A stretch of 10,692 nucleotides of DNA, taken from 62-47 sp049647485. GTDB lineage: Bacteria; Pseudomonadota; Alphaproteobacteria; Rhizobiales; Xanthobacteraceae. Of the stretch, positions 1 to 6,744 are shown piece by piece. The notes under the pieces were generated by a model that was not told where the DNA came from, made no database searches, and saw only the letters and a program-made list of their open reading frames with translations. Made by a program: the position numbers and the translations under genes. Every line of letters starts with the position of its first letter. Position 1 is the first letter of the stretch. The stretch is from positions 1 to 10,692 of the forward strand of contig JBARXT010000060.1 of assembly GCA_049647485.1 (NCBI GenBank), given 5' to 3'.

Positions 1-24
1 GATCACATCGTATGCGTCTGCCAA
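1..24 (-). CDS. mnmG: MnmG (GidA) tRNA modification protein, N-terminal fragment
   Basis: On the minus strand the frame that runs off the left edge reads L-A-D-A-Y-D-V-I after the proposed TTG start at 22-24. It is closed by an in-frame TAA at 64-66, and no ATG or GTG occurs between that stop and the window edge. Y/F-D-V-I is how MnmG proteins usually enter their N-terminal FAD-binding Rossmann motif, whose glycines would lie beyond the edge. MnmG is the FAD-dependent partner of MnmE in installing the carboxymethylaminomethyl group on wobble U34 of certain tRNAs. mnmG commonly follows mnmE in alphaproteobacteria, in the order mnmE-mnmG-rsmG-parA-parB, which fits this position and strand. Only eight codons are visible and no clear ribosome binding site precedes the TTG, so the call rests mainly on gene order. 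The start could also be a different codon. Confidence 0.45.
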
Positions 25-119
25 CGGCGTATCCGCGTTGAGGTTGAGTTGATGGGCCGCGTTTTATCGCGAGATCCGCGTCGGGGAAAGCGGAAACCGG
101 AAGTCGATTGGTTTAGCGC

Positions 120-135
120 TGTTTCACGTGAAACA
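120..135. other. parS: parS site 1 (ParB binding palindrome)
   Basis: The 16 bases TGTTTCACGTGAAACA form a perfect palindrome and match the bacterial chromosomal parS consensus at every position. ParB binds this site through its helix-turn-helix domain, loads as a CTP-dependent clamp and spreads, which nucleates the segregation complex moved by ParA and recruits SMC. The location in the mnmE-mnmG gap fits the usual parAB-mnmG neighbourhood of alphaproteobacteria. Confidence 0.92.
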
Positions 136-254
136 GGTCATCCGTCTGGCGGCTTTCGATGCCAGAGCCGACCTGGCGCGTCGCTTCCCGGAGGTGCGTT
201 GATATCTTTCGCGACGGCTCACAACCAGCCACGGGATTCCATGGTTCGGGGCGG

Positions 255-270
255 TGTTTCACGTGAAACA
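255..270. other. parS: parS site 2 (ParB binding palindrome)
   Basis: A second perfect copy of TGTTTCACGTGAAACA lies exactly 135 bp after the first, about 13 helical turns away. Two identical 16-bp palindromes so close together cannot reasonably be chance. Clustered parS sites near the origin are usual for chromosomes with a ParABS system. The flanking bases of the two sites differ, so this is not a simple duplication of a longer segment. Confidence 0.92.
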
Positions 271-465
271 CAAATGGCAGCGGAATTCCTTGAGTAAAGA
301 AGGCAATCCGACGAGCCCGACCATTTTGAGCACCGCATCCGGTTGAGGGTCAGGAATCTGCGACAGGGTCTGCTCTGCGGCAGGATTTGCGGCACCTCGA
401 AAAGACCACTGCGCTCCTTATCGCACAACTTTCAAACGCGAGAATCCAGCCCATAAAACATCATT

Positions 466-494
466 CTTATAAAATGAATGTACAATTATTTCTA
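466..494 (-). promoter_or_regulatory. Possible promoter reading towards mnmG
   Basis: On the minus strand TAGAAA (489-494) and TATAAG (466-471) are separated by 17 bases. They match the sigma-70 -35 and -10 consensus at 4/6 and 5/6 positions. The region is AT-rich, so such matches arise easily. It lies just downstream of mnmE and would give mnmG a leader of about 430 nt that includes both parS sites. This is a weak prediction. Confidence 0.25.
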
Positions 495-506
495 TGTTCT
501 AGGATA

Positions 507-1907
507 TTACTTGCCAATGCAGAAGTCGCGAAAAATCACGTCGAGCAAATCCTCCACGTCCACGCGACCGAGAAGCCGACCCAGGGCAAAAGCCGCGGCC
601 CGCAGTTCCTCCGCGACCAGCTCCTCCCCTTGGTCCTTTGCTTCAATGCTGCGTCGCAGCATATCCTCCGTTGTGCGCAGCAATTCCCGGTGGCGCGCCC
701 GTCCGATCAGTCCGGACTCGCCCGCTGCGAAATAATATTCCGCATACTTCCGGATCGCGTCGACAAGATCGGGCATTCCATCGCCCCGCTCCGCCGAGAT
801 CGCAAAGTGGCAATCCGACGCCGAATCGTCTGCCGCAATGCCGCCGCCAAACGGCCGCTGTCCTGCCGCAAGAATCCCGATCCCGTTTTCGACCTCCAAA
901 CCGGTATCGAGATCGACCTTGTTGCGCACCAGCCAGCGCGGGGCGGCACCCACGACGTCGTCCATCGGCATATCGGCCAACGGCCGATCATCCATCAGCC
1001 ACAACACCAGGTCTGCGTCCCCTGCCCTCGCCCTCGCGCGCCGCACGCCCTCCTGCTCCACCGGATCATTGGTCTTGCGAATTCCCGCGGTGTCGATCAA
1101 CGTCACCGGATAGCCGCCGAGATCGAGCTGCACCTCGATCACATCGCGCGTGGTGCCGGCGTGCGGCGAGACGATCGCCACCTCGCGTCGCGCCAGTGCA
1201 TTCATCAGCGTCGATTTGCCGACGTTGGGCGCACCGGCAATTGCCACCACCAGCCCGTCGCGCAAACGTTCGCTATGCGCCGACGCGGCCAGCACCTGCT
1301 CGATCTCGTCCTTCAGCACCGCGATCTTCGCCAATGCCGGCGCCAGCAGTTGTTCGGGCACATCGCCTTCTTCGGCGAAGTCAATCCCCGCTTCCACCAG
1401 TGCGGCCGCCTCGATGATCTGCCGTCGCCAGTCGCGCGCCTTGTCGCCAAGCAGTCCCTGCAATTGCCGCAGCGCCTGACGTCGCTGCCGGTCGGTGTCG
1501 GCGTGAATCAGATCGTCGAGCCCTTCGGCTTCGGTGAGATCGATCTTGCCGTTCTCGAACGCGCGTCGCGTGAACTCGCCCGGCTCTGCCGGCCGCACAT
1601 CGTCGAACATCGACAACGCCGCAAACAACGCCGCCAGCACCGCGCGACCGCCATGGACGTGAAACTCGGCGACGTCTTCGCCGGTCGCACTCGCAGGGCC
1701 CGGAAACCACAGCACCACCGCGTCATCGATGGCTTCGCCTTGGGCATCGCGCAGCAGCACGCGCGTCGCGACGCGCGGTGCTGGTCGCTTGCCCGCGAGC
1801 GTCTCCAATACGTGACCCGCGCGCGCACCGGAGACGCGCACAATGGCAATCGCGGTCGGCGGCCGGCCGGACGACAGAGCGAAGATGGTTTGTTCTCGCG
1901 GATGCAT
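507..1907 (-). CDS. mnmE: tRNA modification GTPase MnmE (TrmE)
   Basis: This is a 466-residue protein, close to the family's usual 450-460. MnmE works with MnmG, as a heterotetramer, on U34 of tRNAs reading NNA/NNG codons. The N-terminal domain (about 1-120) binds a tetrahydrofolate derivative. The central helical domain is split by a GTPase domain with G1 GAPNVGKS (225-232), G2 TTRD (252-255), G3 DTAG (272-275), G4 NKVD (329-332) and G5 SAE (371-373). Glu284 in the DPVE stretch matches the glutamate that helps hydrolysis in E. coli (Glu282). The chain ends in F-C-I-G-K, the conserved C-terminal C-x-G-K with its essential cysteine (Cys463). Between G4 and G5 there are roughly 15-18 more residues than in E. 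coli, rich in Gly and Ala with one Cys. The ATG start gives the family-typical N-terminus (M-H-P-R-E-Q-T-I-F-A-L-S-S-G). Only a weak ribosome binding site precedes it. No frameshift is seen. Confidence 0.96.
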   Translation of the reverse strand: MHPREQTIFALSSGRPPTAIAIVRVSGARAGHVLETLAGKRPAPRVATRVLLRDAQGEAIDDAVVLWFPGPASATGEDVAEFHVHGGRAVLAALFAALSMFDDVRPAEPGEFTRRAFENGKIDLTEAEGLDDLIHADTDRQRRQALRQLQGLLGDKARDWRRQIIEAAALVEAGIDFAEEGDVPEQLLAPALAKIAVLKDEIEQVLAASAHSERLRDGLVVAIAGAPNVGKSTLMNALARREVAIVSPHAGTTRDVIEVQLDLGGYPVTLIDTAGIRKTNDPVEQEGVRRARARAGDADLVLWLMDDRPLADMPMDDVVGAAPRWLVRNKVDLDTGLEVENGIGILAAGQRPFGGGIAADDSASDCHFAISAERGDGMPDLVDAIRKYAEYYFAAGESGLIGRARHRELLRTTEDMLRRSIEAKDQGEELVAEELRAAAFALGRLLGRVDVEDLLDVIFRDFCIGK

Positions 1908-1982
1908 GGCCTATCTATTCAACAACCGTGACGCTCGATGCAACCACGCATCGTCATCCCATCGCAACCGGAAGGCCGCAGC
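1908..1982. promoter_or_regulatory. Divergent promoter gap with a 6-bp inverted repeat
   Basis: These 75 bases separate the divergent starts of mnmE and the DUF255 gene, so they must hold at least part of both control regions. A perfect inverted repeat, CGATGC-6 bases-GCATCG, lies at 1936-1953 and could be an operator or a hairpin. No convincing -35/-10 pair was found on either strand. Confidence 0.4.
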
Positions 1983-4010
1983 ATGACCGAGGCTTCAACG
2001 CACACCAACCGGCTTTCACGCGAGACAAGTCCTTATCTGCTGCAACACCAGCATAACCCGGTGGACTGGTGGCCATGGGGTCCGGACGCATTGGCGGAAG
2101 CGAAGCGCACCAACAAGCCGATCCTGCTGTCGGTCGGCTATGCAGCGTGCCACTGGTGCCACGTCATGGCGCACGAGAGTTTTGAAGACGAGGCGACCGC
2201 GAAGGTGATGAACGAGCTGTTCGTCAACATCAAGGTCGACCGCGAGGAGCGGCCGGACATCGATCAGATTTACATGAATGCGCTGCATCTGCTGGGCGAG
2301 CAGGGCGGTTGGCCGCTGACAATGTTTCTCACCTCCGATGGCGAGCCGTTCTGGGGCGGCACCTACTTTCCCAAACAGGCGCAATATGGCCGGCCGGCCT
2401 TTACCGATCTCTTGCGTACCGTGTCACGGCTGTATCGCGACGAGCCGGACAAGATCATCCAGAACCGCGATGCGCTGCTCGCCAAACTCGCGGAACGATC
2501 GCGCGGCAATGCGGCGGCACAACTCGGCGTCGGTGAACTGAACAACGCCGCAACGTCGATCGCACGCGCCACCGATCCGGTGAATGGCGGCCTGCGCGGC
2601 GCGCCAAAATTTCCGCAATGCGCGATGCTGGAATTCCTGTGGCGCGGCGGCGCACGCAGCGGCGACGAGCGCTTCTTTATCACCACCAACCTGACACTGA
2701 CGCATATCAGCCAGGGTGGCATCTACGATCATCTCGGCGGCGGCTACGCGCGCTATTCCGTCGACGAACGATGGCTGGTGCCGCATTTCGAGAAAATGCT
2801 TTACGACAACGCGCAACTGCTCGACCTGTTGGCGCTCGAACATGCGCGCGCGCCGAATCCGCTTTATGCGCAACGCGCACAGGAAACCGTTAGCTGGCTG
2901 ATACGCGAGATGACGACGGCGGAGGGCGCATTCGCGTCGTCGCTCGACGCCGATTCCGAAGGCGAGGAGGGCAAGTTCTACGTCTGGTCGCTGGCGGAAA
3001 TCGAAGATGTTCTGGGTCGCGAGGACACCGCCGATTTCGTCGCGCGCTACGACATCACCGCAGATGGGAATTTCGAAGGCCACAACATTCCCAATCGTCT
3101 CAAGACCATCGATCTCGGCAATGACGAGGACGACCATATGCGAACGTTGCGGGAGAAACTATTAGCGCGCCGCGCAACGCGTATTCGTCCCGGCCTCGAC
3201 GACAAGGTGCTGGCGGACTGGAACGGCTTGACGATCGCAGCGCTGGCACGCGCGGCCGTCGTCTTCGACCAACCGGCATGGAACGATCTCGCACGACGTG
3301 CGTTCGGGTTCATCGCCAGCACCATGACACGCGATGGCCGCCTCGGGCATTCATGGCGCGCCGGACAATTGCTCATTCCCGGCCTTGCATCCGACTACGC
3401 CGCGATGATCCGCGCCGCGCTGGCGCTGCACGAAACAACCGGCGAAGCATCGTTGCTGCAGCAGGCGATCGCTTGGCAGGATATGCTGGATCGTCATTAC
3501 GCGGACGCCGAACACGGCGGCTACTATCTCACCGCCGACGACGCCGAAGGCTTGATCGTTCGTCCGCATTCCAGCGTCGACGATGCGATTCCAAACCACA
3601 ACGGCCTGATCGCGCAGAACCTGGTGCGATTGGCGGTGCTCGATGGTAACGATCGTTGGCGAATCAAAACCGACGCGCTGTTCGCGGCGCTGTTGCCGCG
3701 CGCGGTCGAAAACATGTTCGGCCATCTGTCGCTGCTGAACGCGCTCGACCTTCATCTGACCGGCGCTGAGGTTGTCGTAGTGGGCGAGGGCGACGAAGCC
3801 AATGTACTTGTTGCCGCAGCGCGGCGATTGCCGCATGCCGCAACCATCGTTCTTCATGCGCCACGCGCCGATTTGCTGCCGCAGGATCATCCGGCACGGG
3901 CCAAGGCGGCCAGCGTCAATGGCGCAGCGGCTTTCGTCTGCCGCCAGCAAAGCTGCTCGCTGCCGGTGACGACACCACAGACATTGATCGAACTCGTCGC
4001 GCAACGATAG
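1983..4010 (+). CDS. DUF255 / YyaL-type thioredoxin-domain protein
   Basis: This 675-residue protein belongs to the widespread YyaL / SSP411 family, related to human SPATA20. Its members pair an N-terminal thioredoxin-fold domain (about 1-170) with a larger alpha/alpha-toroid domain resembling six-hairpin glycosidases or epimerases. The family entry sequence N-R-L-x-x-E-T-S-P-Y-L-L-Q-H (from about residue 9) and the active-site-like C-H-W-C at 56-59, inside A-C-H-W-C-H-V-M, are clear. A further pair, Cys653 and Cys658 (C-R-Q-Q-S-C), near the C-terminus is also typical. There is no signal peptide or membrane segment, so it should be cytosolic. Its substrate is not established and a redox role is only inferred from the C-x-x-C. 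I chose the ATG at 1983 because GGAAGG (1970-1975) lies 7 bases before it and the family start follows. An in-frame ATG at 1938 would add 15 unconserved residues and lies in the inverted repeat. It is one of two complete genes here transcribed towards the origin candidate. Confidence 0.93.
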   Translation: MTEASTHTNRLSRETSPYLLQHQHNPVDWWPWGPDALAEAKRTNKPILLSVGYAACHWCHVMAHESFEDEATAKVMNELFVNIKVDREERPDIDQIYMNALHLLGEQGGWPLTMFLTSDGEPFWGGTYFPKQAQYGRPAFTDLLRTVSRLYRDEPDKIIQNRDALLAKLAERSRGNAAAQLGVGELNNAATSIARATDPVNGGLRGAPKFPQCAMLEFLWRGGARSGDERFFITTNLTLTHISQGGIYDHLGGGYARYSVDERWLVPHFEKMLYDNAQLLDLLALEHARAPNPLYAQRAQETVSWLIREMTTAEGAFASSLDADSEGEEGKFYVWSLAEIEDVLGREDTADFVARYDITADGNFEGHNIPNRLKTIDLGNDEDDHMRTLREKLLARRATRIRPGLDDKVLADWNGLTIAALARAAVVFDQPAWNDLARRAFGFIASTMTRDGRLGHSWRAGQLLIPGLASDYAAMIRAALALHETTGEASLLQQAIAWQDMLDRHYADAEHGGYYLTADDAEGLIVRPHSSVDDAIPNHNGLIAQNLVRLAVLDGNDRWRIKTDALFAALLPRAVENMFGHLSLLNALDLHLTGAEVVVVGEGDEANVLVAAARRLPHAATIVLHAPRADLLPQDHPARAKAASVNGAAAFVCRQQSCSLPVTTPQTLIELVAQR

Positions 4011-4022
4011 CCGGCGATATCG

Positions 4023-4181
4023 TCAATCGCGCGGACCGTACCACCAATGGATGCTGCGGCGTGGACGGTGCCCGTCCTTGTGCGGCGGCAACGTCAGGCC
4101 GCGCCAGAATCCGACCAGTACGATCAGACAAAGTACCGCACTGATCCCATAGGGCAGGGCATGGAGAAACGTCGCAAACAT
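4023..4181 (-). CDS. Small single-helix membrane protein, unrecognised
   Basis: An ATG-to-TGA frame of 52 codons on the minus strand encodes a protein with a very regular layout. A short N-terminal segment (M-F-A-T-F-L-H-A-L-P-Y-G) is followed by a hydrophobic helix at about 13-25 (I-S-A-V-L-C-L-I-V-L-V-G-F). Then come W-R-G-L-T-L-P-P-H and a positively charged tail ending in H-W-W-Y-G-P-R-D. This reads like a small inner-membrane protein with a cytoplasmic basic tail, not like random frame composition. It is convergent with the DUF255 gene (stop codons 12 bp apart) and lies behind the rho terminator on the rho strand. No good ribosome binding site precedes the ATG, and the frame stays open upstream without another ATG or GTG nearby. 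I do not recognise the family and give no function. It could be a chance ORF. Confidence 0.5.
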   Translation of the reverse strand: MFATFLHALPYGISAVLCLIVLVGFWRGLTLPPHKDGHRPRRSIHWWYGPRD

Positions 4182-4260
4182 CAGCCGGTTCGATATCGCG
4201 ATATGACTGATCGTAGGTCGCGCTGGTCCCGAAAAGGCTCGCGCCAGATCGTCATCAAAC

Positions 4261-4290
4261 GAAAAGGCCCGCGATTTCTCGCGGACCTTT
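4261..4290 (-). terminator. Terminator-like hairpin behind rho
   Basis: The arms 4263-4274 and 4279-4290 form a 12-bp stem with a 4-base loop. Read on the minus strand, all twelve pairs form, one of them a G-U wobble. On the plus strand that pair is a C-A mismatch, so the structure is matched to minus-strand RNA. On the minus strand the stem runs into TTTTCGTTT. It starts 27 bp after the rho stop codon. Confidence 0.75.
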
Positions 4291-4317
4291 GTATTTCGAG
4301 GGCTGTAATCTGCAGCG

Positions 4318-5583
<1,266 letters not shown>

Positions 5584-5774
5584 GGGGGTGGTCCTGTAGA
5601 AAAATAGGAAGGAGGAAATCGAAGGTGGCTTTTGAAAATGCGGAATGCCTGACAGCGTTTCCGCAGATCTGAAGCAAGGAAGGTGCCGGAAGGGCTTCAA
5701 ACCCGATGTGGCGGCCGATGCCATTTGGCTCTCGGACGACAACCACATCCGCCTGCGTGGGGTGGGATGGAACG
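5584..5774 (-). promoter_or_regulatory. Long C-rich rho leader, rut-like
   Basis: The rho mRNA leader would be about 190 nt if the promoter at 5775-5803 is used. In the last 52 nt before the start codon (5584-5635) the minus strand has 21 C and only 4 G. Farther up (about 5680-5705) there is another C/T-rich run. C-rich, G-poor, weakly structured RNA is what Rho binds, and autoregulation of rho by early termination in its leader is known in E. coli. That this leader works the same way is inference. No leader peptide was recognised. Confidence 0.5.
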
Positions 5775-5803
5775 AATATAGAAAATCAGTGGCCCTCGCG
5801 CAA
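5775..5803 (-). promoter_or_regulatory. Predicted sigma-70 promoter of rho
   Basis: On the minus strand TTGCGC (5798-5803) and TATATT (5775-5780) are exactly 17 bases apart. The -10 matches TATAAT at 5/6 and the -35 has the conserved TTG. It sits in the hemJ-rho gap, about 190 bp before the rho start. No other candidate this good was seen in the gap. Confidence 0.5.
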
Positions 5804-5829
5804 GACGTGGCAAGCAGCCGTCCGCGCGA
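5796..5829 (-). terminator. Hairpin behind hemJ, possible terminator
   Basis: TCGCGC (5796-5801) pairs with GCGCGA (5824-5829), and GACG (5804-5807) with CGTC (5819-5822). This gives a ten-pair, GC-rich stem with a small internal mismatch and an 11-base loop. It begins 9 bp after the hemJ stop codon. Only a short T-run follows on the minus strand, so it is not a classical intrinsic terminator. It overlaps the -35 element of the predicted rho promoter. Confidence 0.4.
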
Positions 5830-5838
5830 AAACCTGCG

Positions 5839-6261
5839 TCAAAACGGCTTGACGATCACCATGATGACAATACCGATCATGAGAACCGTCGGTATTTCAT
5901 TGATTATCCTGTAGAATTTCTGGCTTCGCGTATTTCGGTCCTGACCGAATTCGCGCACCCAGCGGGTAAACAGCCCATGGATGCCCGATAGCACCAGCAC
6001 CAGGAACAGCTTGACGTGAAACCAGCCGCTCAGGAACCAGTGTCCGCTCCATGCCAGATATAAACCCAGCACCCAGGTCACTGTCATCGCAGGGTTGATG
6101 ATGGCTTTCAGCAATCGCCGTTCCATCACCTTGAAGGTTTCGGATTGCTTGGAACCGACCTCGGCGTCGCAGTGGTAGACGAACAAACGCGGCAGGTAGA
6201 GCATGCCGGCCATCCAGGAAATCACCGCAATGACATGGAAGGCCTTGATCCATTCGTACAT
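5839..6261 (-). CDS. hemJ: Protoporphyrinogen IX oxidase HemJ
   Basis: This 140-residue integral membrane protein oxidises protoporphyrinogen IX to protoporphyrin IX, the next-to-last step of haem synthesis, in bacteria that lack HemG and HemY. Four hydrophobic helices are visible, at about 5-25, 55-73, 82-97 and 122-138. The family features are present: K-A-F-H near the N-terminus with His9 as the likely haem ligand, W-M-A-G-M-L-Y-L-P-R-L-F-V-Y-H (16-30), W-F-H-V-K (80-84) and the N-E-I-P segment (121-124) before the last helix. The ATG at 6261 gives the usual M-Y-x-W-I-K-A-F-H start. A TTG two codons upstream is possible but unneeded. Only a modest GAG ribosome-binding element lies 8 bases upstream. 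The gene borders the origin candidate and points away from it. hemJ next to rho is a common alphaproteobacterial arrangement. Confidence 0.93.
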   Translation of the reverse strand: MYEWIKAFHVIAVISWMAGMLYLPRLFVYHCDAEVGSKQSETFKVMERRLLKAIINPAMTVTWVLGLYLAWSGHWFLSGWFHVKLFLVLVLSGIHGLFTRWVREFGQDRNTRSQKFYRIINEIPTVLMIGIVIMVIVKPF

Positions 6262-6744
6262 TTGCAAGTCTCATTGTGGCGTCTGAAAGCGATGTCGATC
6301 GGAACCGTTTCGCGGTGATGCGATTGTCGGATGCGAGTTGTGATGAGCCCGATGGACGTCGGGTTTATCAATATCCGCAGGGCCGCTCTTTCCAAATCAA
6401 TATTTCTAGAATCTTAGGTTTGAGTCTAAGTGACAGTGGATTGCGCCCGGCCAATTCTCTCCCACCTTGTCCAAGGTCGAAGCGAAATTGTCACCGCTTT
6501 TCCCGACGAAGCGGTCAGTTCAAATATAGTCCCGACTTTCAATCGGTTGCGGACTCGCAGGGCAAAGTTATCAAGCGACAAAGCGGACTATTCCCGCTAG
6601 ACTCCCCACCGCATGGAATCTTATCCACGCAGGCACGCCTGTGCAGAACAATCCCGGTTATCCCGGAGCGGCCGGCCGATGGTAAAGATCCAGTGAATCC
6701 TCCACACTGATTCACACAACACACAGGGCTATTGGATCACTCGC
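6262..6744. other. oriC: Candidate chromosomal replication origin (oriC)
   Basis: This 483-bp stretch holds no gene. Reasons to call it oriC: (1) In Caulobacter and Rickettsia the origin lies directly before the ppsR-maf-(aroE)-coaE-dnaQ cluster, as here. (2) A 40-base segment at 6391-6430 is 70% A+T in a GC-rich window and could be the unwinding element; it contains a small inverted repeat (6413-6417 with 6426-6430). (3) DnaA-box-like 9-mers crowd into 6600-6740. The best is TTATCCACG at 6621-6629 (8/9); weaker ones are TTCTGCACA on the minus strand (6640-6648), TCCTCCACA (6698-6706), TGATTCACA (6708-6716, 8/9 to the Caulobacter G-box) and TGATCCAAT on the minus strand (6731-6739). (4) Genes on both sides run away from it. 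(5) parS lies about 6 kb off. The promoters of hemJ and ppsR must also lie here; none stood out. Confidence 0.65.
6621..6629 (+). promoter_or_regulatory. DnaA box (TTATCCACG)
   Basis: The 9-mer differs from the strong DnaA box TTATCCACA only in the last base. It is the best match in the hemJ-ppsR gap and the centre of a cluster of weaker matches. DnaA-ATP binding at such boxes starts origin unwinding. Confidence 0.6.

Larger units (their letters stand above)
25..506. other. Gene-free mnmG-mnmE interval carrying two parS sites
   Basis: I see no credible gene in this 482-bp stretch. The open frames that cross it (49-297 plus, 219-428 minus) are arginine- and serine-rich without recognisable domains. 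They read the parS palindromes as V-S-R-E-T, which is what a parS gives in that frame by chance. The part next to mnmE (about 440-506) is strongly AT-rich compared with the rest and may hold a promoter or the mnmE transcript end. The two perfect parS sites are listed separately. The interval therefore looks like a segregation site placed in an intergenic gap of the origin-proximal tRNA-modification genes. Confidence 0.7.

Noticed and set aside
49..297. An 82-codon open frame across both parS sites, each read as V-S-R-E-T in the same frame
   Set aside because: The repeated peptide is explained by two parS copies 135 bp (45 codons) apart; the rest is low-complexity and has no family resemblance.
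387..1931. A 514-codon open frame on the plus strand opposite mnmE
   Set aside because: It is rich in His, Arg and Gln with no domain, and mirrors the codon pattern of mnmE, whose motifs are all intact on the other strand.
5584..5748. A 55-codon N-terminal extension of Rho
   Set aside because: It has no likeness to Rho, and a ribosome binding site is correctly placed for the ATG at 5583, which gives the usual length.
6008..6023. A third parS-like site inside hemJ (half-site GACGTGAAAC)
   Set aside because: Only 12 of 16 positions match and the left half is broken; similar partial matches in the DUF255 gene (about 2012-2027), mnmE (about 1650-1668) and ppsR (7040-7055) are also within coding sequence and degenerate.
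6528..6555. Imperfect dyad AGTC-CCGA / TCGG-GACT in the origin gap as a terminator or operator
   Set aside because: Short arms, a 5-base bulge and no T-run; not distinguishable from chance without comparison.
6276..6710. A 144-codon plus-strand open frame across the origin candidate
   Set aside because: Composition is unlike a protein (many Ser, Arg, Pro, no domain), and the region has origin-like rather than coding features.
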